A DNA stretch of 32,289 bases from Myxococcales bacterium (GCA_023954815.1 JAGSHB010000058.1:1-32289); one strand, 5' to 3'; numbered from the stretch's first letter, positions 6,963-17,212 are shown. The notes: generated by a model from the sequence alone, not told the origin. Numbers and translations: made by a program.

Positions 6963-8721
6963 CCGCTTCCTGTACGGTCGGCATGATGATGCGGAACGTC
7001 GTCCCGCCAGCTGCGTTGGTTTCAAAAGTCAGCGCACCTTGATGGGCGCGGACGATCTTGCGCGAAATATCCAAGCCTAGGCCCAGGCCCTTGTCGCCCT
7101 TGGTGGTGAAGAAGGGTTCAAAGAGGCGGTGGGCGACATCTTGATTGATACCCAGGCCGTTGTCGGACACCTCGATGATGACCTGATCGCCTTGCTCGTG
7201 GAGCCGGATCTCGATGCTACCGTCGGTGTGGTCGATGGCATCTGCGGCGTTGCGAATCAGGTTGATGAACACCTGCCGCATACGCCCGGCATCCATGTCG
7301 ACGAGCGGACGCTCGGTGGGCTCGAATACGACGCTCATGGCTTTGACACGGGCATCGCATTTGACGAACCGAATGACGCCGTCGATCACGCGACACAGGT
7401 CGTGCGGCATGATCTCGTAAGAGGCAGACGCACCCGATGCAAAGTGCCGAATCTCGTCAATCAGCCCCAAAATCCGGCGCTGCGCCTCCAGCATCAACTC
7501 CGCGCTCTCCTGCACGTCTTCGTCTTCCGGGTACTGACGCGCCAGCATATCGGCGAGCATGAACGGGGCGAGGTGATTCTTGACCTCGTGGGCAATACCG
7601 CTGGCGAAACGACCGATGGCAGCCAATGACTCACTGCGAACGAGTTGATCTTGAGCTTTGAGCAGTTGTTCCTGGGCTTCTTGCAGCTCAGCGATGGTGC
7701 GTTCGCGCTGCTGTGCCAGCTCCAGATTCTCGACAGCGACGCCCACCATGGATGCGACGACGCTCAACAAATCCAGGTCGTTTTCTGTGAAGCTGTTGAT
7801 GAGTTGGTTGTTCTCGATCTCGATGAGCCCCGTCACCCGGTCACCGACGACCATCGGCACGGCCAACAAGCTGTGAATGTCGTTGAGAACCAGCGATTCA
7901 GCACCAGAAAATCGCGTGTCACTCATGGCGTCTGACGTGATAACGCCACAACGTTCTTTGATGACCTGCTCCGCGACCGTCTCGCTCATCTTGAGCGTAC
8001 TTCTCATGGGCCCATCTGGGTTGTCTGTGGCCTTGCGATCCAGCACAGCCAGCGGCACCAGCGTGTCGTCTCCGCTTTCGGCGTCCACACGAACCACGAA
8101 CCCGCGGTCGGCTCTGGTGACCTTTAGGATGAGGCCGAGCACGACCTGACACATCTCCCGCGGGTCGGCCATCGTTTGGATAACTTTGGAGATCTCGTGG
8201 AGGAGCGCGAAGTTCCGCGTCTGCTGAACGAGGAAGCGCACCTGTTCGGGCGAGGTTGTATCCGCTTCGCTCGACCCGCCGGCACCGATGGCGTCGAAGT
8301 ACTCCTCAGCGAGCATCTGGGTGAGGCTGGGGTGCGTGTGCGGACTGACTTGCTTGACCAGTTGGGGGTGCAAACCACCCGGGTCACCAACCAGCTGCAC
8401 CGGCGCGCTGTCCTCGATGGCTTCGCGCGCTGTTACCTCAAATTGAGAGGTACCGACACGCACAACATCGGAGGTGAACAGCTGCATGCGAGCGACACGT
8501 TTGCCGTTGACGTACGTGCCGTTGTGACTCTCAAGATCTTCGACAAAGAGGCTGCGGCCTTCGGAGTAAAACCGCGCGTGACGCCGACTCATCCGCCGAT
8601 CGGGAATGAACACGTCACAGCTGGTGGAACGGCCGACAATCAACTCACCGTCGACGACATGAACCTGACCCTGAAGGTCGCCACTCAGGATGTGCAGTTC
8701 GTGTTGAAACCGATGATTCAC
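6925..8721 (-). CDS. FHA-GAF sensor histidine kinase (cytosolic)
   Basis: A 598-residue soluble kinase. The FHA domain spans about residues 20-95 (VGRSTSCDVFIPD, RRMSRRHARF, SHNGTYVNGKRV), which binds phosphothreonine peptides. A GAF domain (about 165-335) is followed by a coiled-coil signalling helix (335-365). The DHp H-box has the phosphoacceptor His378 in IAHEVKNHL. The catalytic ATPase domain carries the N box (Asn491 in LIRNAADA), G1 (DNGLGI, 520-525), F box (FEPFFTTK) and G2 (GLGLGL). No membrane segment and no receiver domain. The start is GTG 8721, 5 nt after AAGGGG. No response regulator gene is visible nearby, so its partner is unknown. FHA plus His-kinase hints at crosstalk with Ser/Thr kinases (inference). 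A small leader ORF lies just upstream. Confidence 0.93.
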   Translation of the reverse strand: MNHRFQHELHILSGDLQGQVHVVDGELIVGRSTSCDVFIPDRRMSRRHARFYSEGRSLFVEDLESHNGTYVNGKRVARMQLFTSDVVRVGTSQFEVTAREAIEDSAPVQLVGDPGGLHPQLVKQVSPHTHPSLTQMLAEEYFDAIGAGGSSEADTTSPEQVRFLVQQTRNFALLHEISKVIQTMADPREMCQVVLGLILKVTRADRGFVVRVDAESGDDTLVPLAVLDRKATDNPDGPMRSTLKMSETVAEQVIKERCGVITSDAMSDTRFSGAESLVLNDIHSLLAVPMVVGDRVTGLIEIENNQLINSFTENDLDLLSVVASMVGVAVENLELAQQRERTIAELQEAQEQLLKAQDQLVRSESLAAIGRFASGIAHEVKNHLAPFMLADMLARQYPEDEDVQESAELMLEAQRRILGLIDEIRHFASGASASYEIMPHDLCRVIDGVIRFVKCDARVKAMSVVFEPTERPLVDMDAGRMRQVFINLIRNAADAIDHTDGSIEIRLHEQGDQVIIEVSDNGLGINQDVAHRLFEPFFTTKGDKGLGLGLDISRKIVRAHQGALTFETNAAGGTTFRIIMPTVQEADDLEFSFGISAS

Positions 8722-8730
8722 ACTGGCCCC

Positions 8731-8787
8731 TTAGTCGGCGGACGGCTGCGCGACGCAAGGAAGACAGTATGAGTCCGTCTTGGTCAT
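8731..8787 (-). CDS. Candidate 18-residue leader ORF upstream of the histidine kinase
   Basis: An ATG preceded 5 nt upstream by GAGGTG opens an 18-codon frame (MTKTDSYCLPCVAQPSAD) that ends nine bases before the kinase GTG; its stop codon overlaps the kinase's AAGGGG ribosome site. This geometry suits translational coupling or a regulatory leader peptide. The CLPC motif is notable but may be chance. There is no homology support. Confidence 0.35.
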   Translation of the reverse strand: MTKTDSYCLPCVAQPSAD

Positions 8788-8855
8788 GCGTCCACCTCTA
8801 CCGGTCACGATGCCATCGCGGCCAAAATGGAACGGCGTGACAGGGGGGAGCAGGC

Positions 8856-10070
8856 CTAAGCCTCTGCGCGATCGGCCTTTTCCCAACGCAGCAGTGCAAT
8901 AGCGCAGAGTTTGGCGCGTGTGATGAGCGAGTGCAGCTTGATACGTTCGTCGTGGGTATGGGCGCCTTGGCCTACGGGTCCGAGCGCGTCAATCGTCGGA
9001 ATCCCCATGCTGCCAGCGAAGTTGGTGTCGGCCCCGCCGCCCGTGTCTTCGGCCTCCAGGGTGACGCCGAGATCGCGGGCCACATCTTGAAAGTGATGCA
9101 CGAGACGGTCACTCGCCGGGGTGCGCTGCCACGGCGGCCGGCTCATGTGCCCAAAGACCTCTGCCGTGGTGCCTGGCACGACCAGCTCTTCACATGCGGC
9201 CCGAAGCGCCTGCTCGACGCGCGTGGCTTCGTCGGCCGACCGCACCCGCACATCGACCTCGAGTTTGCACGCATCCGGAACGATGTTGCGACGCTCCCCA
9301 CCGGTGATCTTTCCGATATTGACCGAGGTTTGCAGCGACGGATTTGCGAGCGCGGCAATGCGCTGAGCAAGTTCGGCAGCGCTGACGATGGCGCTGGCCC
9401 CGAGGTGGGGATCCATGCCGGCGTGCGCCGCACGACCGCGTACGTTGATGAAGAATGCGCCCACGCCGGCCCTGGAGCGCACGACCGCGCCACTCTTGCG
9501 GCCGATCTCAAATCCGAGGCAGACGTCCCTGTCCGCAGCGAGGCGCTCAATGACCTCACGAGAGGTGGGTGAGCCGATCTCTTCATCGCTGTTGTGGACC
9601 ACGACCCAGTCAAAATCGCCGAGTCGCCCGACCTGCTTGAGCCCGCCGAGGAGCGCCTGGGTGACCACAAGTCCCCCCTTCATGTCGCCAACGCCGGGGC
9701 CGGAAGCCCAGTCGCCTTCGCGCTGAAAGGTTAGAAAAACAGAGTCTGAGTTGAAAACCGTATCGACATGGCCCAGCAACATCACCTTGGTCGCGTCAGG
9801 CTTGGTGCTTGGTCGCGCCGCGATGAGGTGCACAAACCCCTGCTCGTGACGAAGGCGTCGGCAGACAAAACCAAGCTGCTCATAACGCTTTTGTAGATCG
9901 TCGAGGATCTCGCCGCGACCAGTTGGATTGTCGAGTCCAGAGTTGGTGTCGACATACCCGCGCAGCTGTGTGATCAGCCCATCTTCCTGCTCGTCGAGCC
10001 AGTTGATGATGCGGCTGCCTTCCATCCGCTGCTCGTGGGTTGGCTGGCGAGGATCTTCGTCGTGGTTCAT
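8856..10070 (-). CDS. M20 family zinc peptidase, glutamate carboxypeptidase-like
   Basis: A 404-residue cytosolic metallopeptidase of the M20/ArgE-CPG2 type, which trims C-terminal residues or deacylates amino acids using two zinc ions. Ligands and catalytic residues in order: His101 and Asp103 in LLGHVDTVF, bridging Asp129 in GVGDMKGG, catalytic Glu163 and ligand Glu164 in SDEEIGS, acidic ligand near Glu188, the dimerisation-domain motif GRAAHAG, and His371 in QGAHTHDE near the C-terminus. All are present, so it should be active; no signal peptide is seen. The ATG at 10070 follows GGAG by 7 nt. It lies 44 nt after the YaeQ-like gene and is probably in its operon. The true substrate cannot be read from sequence. 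Confidence 0.9.
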   Translation of the reverse strand: MNHDEDPRQPTHEQRMEGSRIINWLDEQEDGLITQLRGYVDTNSGLDNPTGRGEILDDLQKRYEQLGFVCRRLRHEQGFVHLIAARPSTKPDATKVMLLGHVDTVFNSDSVFLTFQREGDWASGPGVGDMKGGLVVTQALLGGLKQVGRLGDFDWVVVHNSDEEIGSPTSREVIERLAADRDVCLGFEIGRKSGAVVRSRAGVGAFFINVRGRAAHAGMDPHLGASAIVSAAELAQRIAALANPSLQTSVNIGKITGGERRNIVPDACKLEVDVRVRSADEATRVEQALRAACEELVVPGTTAEVFGHMSRPPWQRTPASDRLVHHFQDVARDLGVTLEAEDTGGGADTNFAGSMGIPTIDALGPVGQGAHTHDERIKLHSLITRAKLCAIALLRWEKADRAEA

Positions 10071-10114
10071 GGGGAACTCCGAGGTCTAGCTGGCCGCGTC
10101 CTGGCGACACTGCG

Positions 10115-10657
10115 TCACACTGCGGGTTTGAGACCGCCTTCCATCTGCTCGCCATCGCAGTCGAGGTACAGGACGCCTTCATTGATGGTCGCGGTCCACT
10201 CCATGTTGCGACTACCGACCGCTTCGAGCTGATTCATCAATGACTGCGAGACGCGATAGACTTCCAGTCGGTCGACGTTACGCGCCCGCGCCGAAGTCAG
10301 CTCCTTCTTGAGCGTCTGCCACTCGTCGAACTGCTCGAGCAAGACGATGATGCGGGCGCCTTTGTGACGACCGAGGGCCTTGACCAGCCGCTTGGTGCGC
10401 TGCGGCATACCGCACTCGATGACCAGGTTCACATCACCGATGAGGTCGTCTGCGAGCAAGTCTGGCTGGGCGGGCTGGGTCCAGCCACCTGCATCCCGGA
10501 GCCGCTCGTCGTAGAAAAAGACGAAGCTCAGAAAACGCAGCAGAATATGCTCGTCCGGCTCGTCCGGCTCTTGGGCGATGGAGATGACACGCTCAGCGTA
10601 GACGCCGCGGTCAATGTCGCTGAGGGACAGGCGGACCTGGCATCGAAAAGCGCGCAT
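10115..10657 (-). CDS. yaeQ: YaeQ family protein
   Basis: A 180-residue protein recognised by LSDIDRGVYAERV near the N-terminus and by the following DEHILLRFLSFVFFYDERL, matching the YaeQ pattern; the length is typical (about 180). YaeQ proteins have a PD-(D/E)XK nuclease-like fold of uncertain function; E. coli YaeQ was once proposed to compensate for RfaH loss, which is disputed. The candidate active-site region reads DLIGDVNLVIECGMP, with acidic residues and a later KGARIIVLLE. The start is ATG 10657, only 15 nt after the sdhB stop, with a weak GGGA ribosome site. It is therefore attached to the succinate dehydrogenase operon with no obvious metabolic link. Confidence 0.85.
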   Translation of the reverse strand: MRAFRCQVRLSLSDIDRGVYAERVISIAQEPDEPDEHILLRFLSFVFFYDERLRDAGGWTQPAQPDLLADDLIGDVNLVIECGMPQRTKRLVKALGRHKGARIIVLLEQFDEWQTLKKELTSARARNVDRLEVYRVSQSLMNQLEAVGSRNMEWTATINEGVLYLDCDGEQMEGGLKPAV

Positions 10658-10672
10658 AAGAGTGTCCCGCGA

Positions 10673-11419
10673 CTAGCGACCCGTAAGGCTCGCTTTGATG
10701 TAGTCGCGATTCATGTGCGCGATCGACTGCACGCTGATGCCTTTCGGGCAGGCGGCTTCACACTCGTACTGGTTCGTGCAAGAGCCGAAGCCCTCCAGAT
10801 CCATCTGCGCGACCATGCTGCTGGTGCGCTCGTAGCGTTCGGCCTGACCCTGGGGCAACAGGGCTAAGTGGCTGAGCTTGGCAGCGGTGAACAGGCTGGC
10901 CGACGCGTTCTTGCAAGCAGCAACGCACGCGCCACAACCGATGCAGGCGGCGTACTCGAAGGCTTCGTCCGCATCACCCTTGTTGATCGGAATCGCGTTG
11001 GCGTCCTGCGGGCCGCCGGTGTTGACCGAGATGTAACCGCCGGCCTCGATGATGCGATCGAACGACGTCCGGTCGACGACCAGATCCTTCACCACCGGAA
11101 ACGCGGTCGCGCGCCAGGGCTCGATCGTAATCGTCTCGCCGTCCTTGAAGGTCCGCATGTGCAGCTGACATGTGGTGGTGCCGCGCTCCGGGCCATGAGG
11201 CGTACCGTTGATCTGAAGGGAGCACATCCCGCAAATGCCCTCGCGGCAGTCGTGGTCGAAGGCGATCGGATCGGTGCCGGCCGCTTCGAGCTGCTCATTG
11301 ACCACGTCGATCATCTCGAGAAACGACATGTGCTCGCTGATGTCCTTGGCATCGTAGGTCTCAAGGCGACCTGCGCTGTTGGGTCCATCCTGCCGCCAGA
11401 CTTTCAAAGTGATGTTCAT
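10673..11419 (-). CDS. sdhB: Succinate dehydrogenase/fumarate reductase iron-sulfur subunit
   Basis: A 248-residue electron-transfer subunit of complex II, passing electrons from the flavin to the membrane cytochrome. The N-terminal ferredoxin domain has Cys58, Cys63, Cys66 and Cys84 for [2Fe-2S] (CREGICGMC motif). The C-terminal domain has Cys159/162/165/169 ([12 protein letters not shown]) and Cys214/220/224 ([14 protein letters not shown]) for the [4Fe-4S] and [3Fe-4S] clusters. The ATG at 11419 follows AGGAG by a few bases; an upstream in-frame extension has no coding character. Last of the sdhCAB genes, 99 nt after sdhA. The pattern fits the non-classical (b558-linked) SdhABC found in deltaproteobacteria and Bacteroidetes. 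Confidence 0.97.
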   Translation of the reverse strand: MNITLKVWRQDGPNSAGRLETYDAKDISEHMSFLEMIDVVNEQLEAAGTDPIAFDHDCREGICGMCSLQINGTPHGPERGTTTCQLHMRTFKDGETITIEPWRATAFPVVKDLVVDRTSFDRIIEAGGYISVNTGGPQDANAIPINKGDADEAFEYAACIGCGACVAACKNASASLFTAAKLSHLALLPQGQAERYERTSSMVAQMDLEGFGSCTNQYECEAACPKGISVQSIAHMNRDYIKASLTGR

Positions 11420-11518
11420 GGCTGGCTCCTGCCGCCCGGATTTCCGGGCTCGGTGCGATTGCGGGTGAACTATGGGCTGAATTTTCAGCCCGCGCGGCAC
11501 ATGCGGCCGCTTTTCGCC

Positions 11519-13429
<1,911 letters not shown>

Positions 13430-13500
13430 GGTCATCTCCTACCAATGCTGACGTGAGGTCAGGGGGTTCGCATCGCGCCGTACGCCATGCGACGGAAAAC

Positions 13501-14223
13501 TCAGGATACCGAGCCGCCAATGAGGCCGAGCAAGACGGCCACAGGCATCAGGACGTTGCCAACGATCGCCACGCTCGCCACCGCAGGGCCAGCCATGTCG
13601 ATGTACTGCTGGTACTTCGGCGTGCGCAGTCCCAACGTCTGAAACATGCTGGTCACGGCGTGGTGCAGGTGCATGCCGATGAGCACGTTGGCGACGATGT
13701 ACAGCCCGGCGTAGACCGGGTTGCGGAAGCCGAGGATGAACATCGTGTAGACGTCGTGCATGCCGTTGGCGAGGTGATGGCCAAAGGCCTCAGGCTGCAC
13801 CAAACCGAGCGTGAAGTGGGCGAGGTGAAAGACGATGAAGCCCAAGATCACCAGCCCCGTGATGAGCATGTAGTAGCTCGACGGCTTAGCCTGGATGTTG
13901 TTGCTCACGGCGTAGCTGTCCGCACGAGCGGCCCGATTGCGCTTGCTCAGCACAATGGCGGCCCACACGTGGGCTGCAAACGCGGCGAGCAGACCGAACC
14001 GGACGGCCCATAGCAAACCGCCGGTCGCCTTGAGCATGGCGGCGTACTTGTTGATAGCGTGAATGCCGTCCTCGGGCATCGGCAACAAGATCTGCAGATT
14101 GCCGACCATGTGGCCGAGCACGAACCCGATCCAGATGAAGCCGGTGATGGCCATCAAGATCTTCATCCCGATGGTCGAGCCTAGCAATCTGCCGATGGCG
14201 TTGCCGCCTGATGCGGTGCTCAT
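13501..14223 (-). CDS. sdhC: Succinate dehydrogenase cytochrome b558 subunit
   Basis: A 240-residue membrane anchor of complex II with five hydrophobic helices. Histidines suited to ligate two b hemes lie at His38 (VLGHMVGN), His85 (AAHVWA), His133/136 (FHLAHF) and His185 (IGMHLHH). A single large subunit with this layout is the cytochrome b558 family, typical of menaquinone-linked complex II, so SdhD is not expected. The ATG at 14223 follows GGAAGGAG. It is first of sdhCAB but follows mdh by 109 nt, a spacer holding two hairpins. Confidence 0.95.
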   Translation of the reverse strand: MSTASGGNAIGRLLGSTIGMKILMAITGFIWIGFVLGHMVGNLQILLPMPEDGIHAINKYAAMLKATGGLLWAVRFGLLAAFAAHVWAAIVLSKRNRAARADSYAVSNNIQAKPSSYYMLITGLVILGFIVFHLAHFTLGLVQPEAFGHHLANGMHDVYTMFILGFRNPVYAGLYIVANVLIGMHLHHAVTSMFQTLGLRTPKYQQYIDMAGPAVASVAIVGNVLMPVAVLLGLIGGSVS

Positions 14224-14280
14224 GGCGCTCTCCTTCCGGGGGTCCGAGGACGCCCCATACCCGGGCGGTAGCCTGGGTCA

Positions 14281-14324
14281 GCCCGACAGCGGGCAGAAAC
14301 GTCCCGGCCTGACACACCGGGACG
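14281..14324 (-). terminator. Tandem hairpins between mdh and sdhC (attenuator-like)
   Basis: Two adjacent inverted repeats lie in the mdh-sdhC spacer. The one nearer mdh (14300-14324) has a perfect 8-bp stem CGTCCCGG/CCGGGACG with a 9-nt loop; in the transcript it is followed by only UUUC, a weak U tract. The second (14281-14294) is GCCCG/CGGGC with a 4-nt loop. They could partly terminate after mdh, stabilise the mdh 3' end, or mark an RNA processing site that sets different mdh and sdh levels. Confidence 0.45.
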
Positions 14325-14332
14325 CAAATTCT

Positions 14333-15319
14333 CTAGCCGAGCAGGTGGGAAACCACGGTCTGCTCTTGCTGGAGCTCAGCGATCGTGGCGGCCAGCTTGC
14401 CCTGGGCCCAATCGCTCATCTCAAGGCCCTGCACGATCTCAAAGCCGCCCTTGCCGTCACTGGTGACGGGGAACGAGCAGATGAGCCCCTCGGGCACGCC
14501 GTAGCTGCCGTCGGAGACAACAGCGGCGCTGAACCAATCGCCTGGTGCGGTCGCGTTCTCGAACGACTTCACGTGGTCGATCGCAGCGTTGGCCGCCGAC
14601 GCCGCGCTGGACTTGCCGCGGGCGTTGATGATCGCCTTGCCACGCTGCTGAACGGTCTTAATGAAGTCGTTCTGCAGCCAGTTGAGGTCACCGATCACTT
14701 CAGCCGCTGGCTTGCCGCCAATGCGTGCGTTCTCGAAGTCGGGATACTGCGTCGCGCTGTGGTTGCCCCAGATGGTGACGTGGCTGATGTCTGCGTTGGT
14801 CACGCCAGCCTTCATCGCCAGCTGTGCTACGGCACGGTTCTGATCGAGACGCGTCATCGCCGTGAAGCGGTCGTTCGGCACGCCAGCGCAGTTGCTCGCA
14901 GCAATGAGCGCGTTGGTGTTGCAGGGGTTGCCGACGACCAGCACGCGAACATCATCCGCGCCGCGAGCAATAGCGTTGCCCTGCGTGGTGAAGATCGGGC
15001 CGTTCTCCAACATCAGATCTTTGCGCAACATACCGGGGCCGCGAGGCTTGGCGCCCACGAGCAGCGCCCAGTTGATACCGTCAAACGCCTCGTTCGGATC
15101 GCCGGTGACCGTGACGCCGGACAGGGTCTTGTACCCGCAGTCCATCAGCTCCATGGCCACGCCTTCAGCCGCCTTCTGGACCGCTGGGATAGGGAGATCG
15201 AGCAGTTTGAGATGCACAGGCCGGTCGCCAAAGGTCTCGCCGGAGGCCAAACGGAACAGGAGATTGTAGCAAATCTGGCCGGCGGCTCCGGTCACGGCGA
15301 CGGTTACGGGCTTCGTCAT
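14333..15319 (-). CDS. mdh: Malate dehydrogenase
   Basis: A 328-residue NAD-dependent enzyme interconverting malate and oxaloacetate in the TCA cycle. It has the nucleotide-binding GAAGQI (11-16), substrate arginines Arg93 and Arg99 in [24 protein letters not shown], the catalytic Asp159 and substrate Arg162 in TRLDQNRA, and catalytic His187 in [12 protein letters not shown]. This is the cytosolic-type (LDH-like fold, type 2) MDH rather than the E. coli form. The start is ATG 15319, preceded by AGGAAAG; an upstream in-frame extension to 15421 lacks coding character. It heads the mdh-sdhCAB block, consistent with coordinated TCA expression. Confidence 0.96.
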   Translation of the reverse strand: MTKPVTVAVTGAAGQICYNLLFRLASGETFGDRPVHLKLLDLPIPAVQKAAEGVAMELMDCGYKTLSGVTVTGDPNEAFDGINWALLVGAKPRGPGMLRKDLMLENGPIFTTQGNAIARGADDVRVLVVGNPCNTNALIAASNCAGVPNDRFTAMTRLDQNRAVAQLAMKAGVTNADISHVTIWGNHSATQYPDFENARIGGKPAAEVIGDLNWLQNDFIKTVQQRGKAIINARGKSSAASAANAAIDHVKSFENATAPGDWFSAAVVSDGSYGVPEGLICSFPVTSDGKGGFEIVQGLEMSDWAQGKLAATIAELQQEQTVVSHLLG

Positions 15320-15414
15320 GGTGCGCTTTCCTGAGGTAGGTAGTGAATTGTGGCCGTTGAAGGTCACGCCGCTATGGGAACTTGTGTGCCCAGGGAGCGA
15401 TTCTGAGGGGCGAG

Positions 15415-15443
15415 AGAACACACCCGCGGGGATCCGAAGTCAA
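15415..15443 (-). promoter_or_regulatory. Possible sigma-70 promoter for mdh
   Basis: On the minus strand TTGACT (15438-15443) is followed after 17 nt by TGTTCT (15415-15420), about 95 nt upstream of the mdh ATG. The -35 box is good (5/6) but the -10 box is weak (3/6). Confidence 0.25.
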
Positions 15444-15489
15444 GGCCGCTCGGCCGCAGCCCAGATCGCCGCCTTTGGCAGAAGTAAGG

Positions 15490-15963
15490 CTAGTTTTCGG
15501 CTGGATCGACTGATCCGACCGGCGCTTTGTTCGTGACCTGGGCGGCCGTCGTCAGAGAATCGGTACGGAGGAGGGCATCAGCCTGTGCTTCGGCCACGGC
15601 GTGCTGCTCTTGCCCACGCACGAAAACGGCCACGCCGGCCATGTCGACCTCTTCCCACTTTGGCCCGGTAAACGGCGCCCTCCCTTCCGTTAGGTACAGC
15701 CCGAAGAAATGACCGAGCAGGTCGAGCAACATCGCCTTGGCATCCGCCGTACGCTGGCCGTGACGCTGGGCGTGCAGCCGCGCCTCAACAGGATAACTGC
15801 GCTGGTCGTCGGTCAGGACAAACCGCACCGTCACCCAGCCGTCTTCCTGCCAGCCATCTACCTCAAACCGTTCGCCGGGCATGAGGGCACCCAGGTGCAT
15901 CTGCCGCAGCATGCGCGCGATGCGCCGGCCCTCAAACTGACCAATCACCGTGACGTGCGCCAT
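15490..15963 (-). CDS. Small soluble protein of unknown function
   Basis: A 157-residue protein that I do not recognise. The ATG at 15963 follows a strong GGGGGAGAAG site; an extension to 16011 is unlikely. It begins with a compact beta-alpha pattern (MAHVTVIGQFEGRRIARMLR) and has an amphipathic middle (DAKAMLLDLLGHFFGLYL) and a low-complexity tail. No signal peptide and no catalytic motif are evident. It starts 28 nt after the outer-membrane-like gene and ends 170 nt before mdh, so it probably shares a transcript with the former. Confidence 0.7.
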   Translation of the reverse strand: MAHVTVIGQFEGRRIARMLRQMHLGALMPGERFEVDGWQEDGWVTVRFVLTDDQRSYPVEARLHAQRHGQRTADAKAMLLDLLGHFFGLYLTEGRAPFTGPKWEEVDMAGVAVFVRGQEQHAVAEAQADALLRTDSLTTAAQVTNKAPVGSVDPAEN

Positions 15964-15991
15964 GTGACTTCTCCCCCTGGCAATCGGCCTT

Positions 15992-16708
15992 TCAGTACCG
16001 CCACCACGCATCGATCGTTGGCCACACCGGAAGTGTCGTCACATTGGTCGGCGAATGAGTGAGTTCAAACCGCCCGTAGCTCATTCCGAGGACGAGGTGC
16101 ATGTTGAAGATGACCTTGAGCTGCTTGATCCAGGCCACCGACACCAGCGGGCGGTCGGCGGCAAGAATGGCGTCCTGGCTTGCCGCACCGGCCGTGCGTA
16201 AATAGGCCGTGACCATCAGTAGGTTGTTCCGGTTGATGAGCATGTGGGCTGCAAGCTGCGCAGCCAAACCGCCCTGAAAGTTATCGTTTTGGCGGGTCGA
16301 AAAGCGCTGTGCGATGAGTAACCCGCCGGTGATGGCGAAGCGAGACCCTATATACACTGTGCCGACGCCGCCAAAGTCGAGCTCACCGGGTTTGTCCTCC
16401 CCGAGGAAAGCCTGTTTGTAGTGAAGGGTCGCCGACAGGACAAAGTTGCCGCGCCGCATGAGTCGATATCTGGCATCCACATTCGGATAGAGCAGCAGAT
16501 CGAATACGGGACTCGACTGCACCATCAACGCATCGGTCACGCCGTAGGCAATCGGGGCAAAGACGCCAAAAGTAATCTCGCCCTTCTCGAGTACATGAGC
16601 TGTACCGCGACTGACATCGCGGATGCCCCGCCACGCAGCCTGCGCCTCGGCAGCGGCCAGTACACAGGTCAGCGCGATCATGACGATCGCAATCTTGTGC
16701 GTCGGCAT
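15992..16708 (-). CDS. Exported, outer-membrane beta-barrel-like protein
   Basis: A 238-residue protein. The ATG at 16708 (AAGG 4 nt upstream) gives a good signal peptide: MPTHKIAIVMIALTCVLAAA then AQA|AW. The mature part is rich in alternating hydrophobic/polar strands (GEITFGVFAPIAYGVTDALM, RGNFVLSATLHYKQ, IGSRFAITGGLLIAQRFS) and ends in aromatic residues WWRY, as beta-barrel proteins often do. The pattern resembles unnamed deltaproteobacterial outer-membrane proteins whose barrel starts with FAPxxYG; no specific function can be claimed. An upstream in-frame extension to 16873 looks non-coding. First gene of the leftward run. Confidence 0.7.
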   Translation of the reverse strand: MPTHKIAIVMIALTCVLAAAEAQAAWRGIRDVSRGTAHVLEKGEITFGVFAPIAYGVTDALMVQSSPVFDLLLYPNVDARYRLMRRGNFVLSATLHYKQAFLGEDKPGELDFGGVGTVYIGSRFAITGGLLIAQRFSTRQNDNFQGGLAAQLAAHMLINRNNLLMVTAYLRTAGAASQDAILAADRPLVSVAWIKQLKVIFNMHLVLGMSYGRFELTHSPTNVTTLPVWPTIDAWWRY

Positions 16709-16866
16709 CAGCCTTGAGCCCTGACGATTGCGGCCGACCACCACGTGCTCTCCATGGGCGACAATACCGTGGCTCAATACCAGCGCTGCGGTCGACCTAC
16801 TATCGCTGAGAGTAGGTGATCGGTCCTCCATAGCAACCTTCAGTGGCCAGCAAGCCATTTGTGTCC

Positions 16867-16895
16867 TTGACATCCATGCGTGGTGGCTCTAGATA
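16867..16895 (+). promoter_or_regulatory. Possible sigma-70 promoter for a non-coding transcript
   Basis: TTGACA (perfect) at 16867-16872, a 17-nt spacer and TAGATA at 16890-16895. It points into the inverted-repeat region and then toward tRNA-Val and infC. The -10 box matches only in part. Confidence 0.3.
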
Positions 16896-16939
16896 CGGCC
16901 GCCCACGAGTGACCTGCGCGGTCCCGTGGTTCTGCGCCA

Positions 16940-16997
16940 TCGATCCTATCTGTGGCTAGTCCTTCGGCGAGTAACGCTGAAGGATCGCCAGGATCGA
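16940..16997 (+). other. Candidate structured RNA element
   Basis: TCGATCCT (16940-16947) can pair with AGGATCGA (16990-16997), enclosing a 10-bp hairpin, TCCTTCGGCG / CGCTGAAGGA (16960-16984, one G-U pair, loop AGTAA). Nested stems of this quality in a non-coding stretch suggest a structured RNA, but I match it to no known family. Confidence 0.35.
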
Positions 16998-17070
16998 GCA
17001 GTATGCTCAGTGCAACCCGCACAAAGCCGGAAAAACTCTCGGCAACCCTGGAAAATCCGGCGGGAAGTGA

Positions 17071-17099
17071 TTGACATCGACGGCGAAAGCTCCTAAACA
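17071..17099 (+). promoter_or_regulatory. Likely promoter of the tRNA-Val/infC region
   Basis: Perfect TTGACA at 17071-17076, 17-nt spacer, TAAACA at 17094-17099. Transcription would begin near 17106, giving a leader of about 107 nt with hairpins before the tRNA. The downstream tRNA, infC, rpmI, rplT and ihfA could all be read from here up to the terminator at 19059. Confidence 0.45.
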
Positions 17100-17212
17100 G
17101 CCCCCTCCCTCGCCAACGCACACGTGCAAGGCAGGGGAGAAGCCGGCTGAAAGGACCGGAATCTGGTAGCGAAAGTGGGGGAAACCCCAGACGGGTCATT
17201 AGACCCATCTTC

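Larger units (their letters stand above)
16709..17212. other. Non-coding region with many inverted repeats
   Basis: About 500 bp between the leftward exported-protein gene and tRNA-Val, with no credible protein frame. It carries two perfect TTGACA boxes pointing right (16867 and 17071), an 8-bp outer stem enclosing a 10-bp hairpin (16940-16997), and, nearer the tRNA, hairpins TGGGG/CCCCA with a GAAA loop (17176-17189) and GGGTC/GACCC (17193-17206). On the other side CCTACT/AGTAGG flanks 9 nt near 16798-16818. thrS, often found upstream of infC, is not here. Confidence 0.55.

Noticed and set aside
14063-15334. 423-codon plus-strand frame
   Set aside because: Opposite mdh and part of sdhC, both certain by motif.
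16940-17206. Known riboswitch, SRP RNA, RNase P RNA or tmRNA
   Set aside because: I looked for their conserved cores and found none; only generic stems are present.
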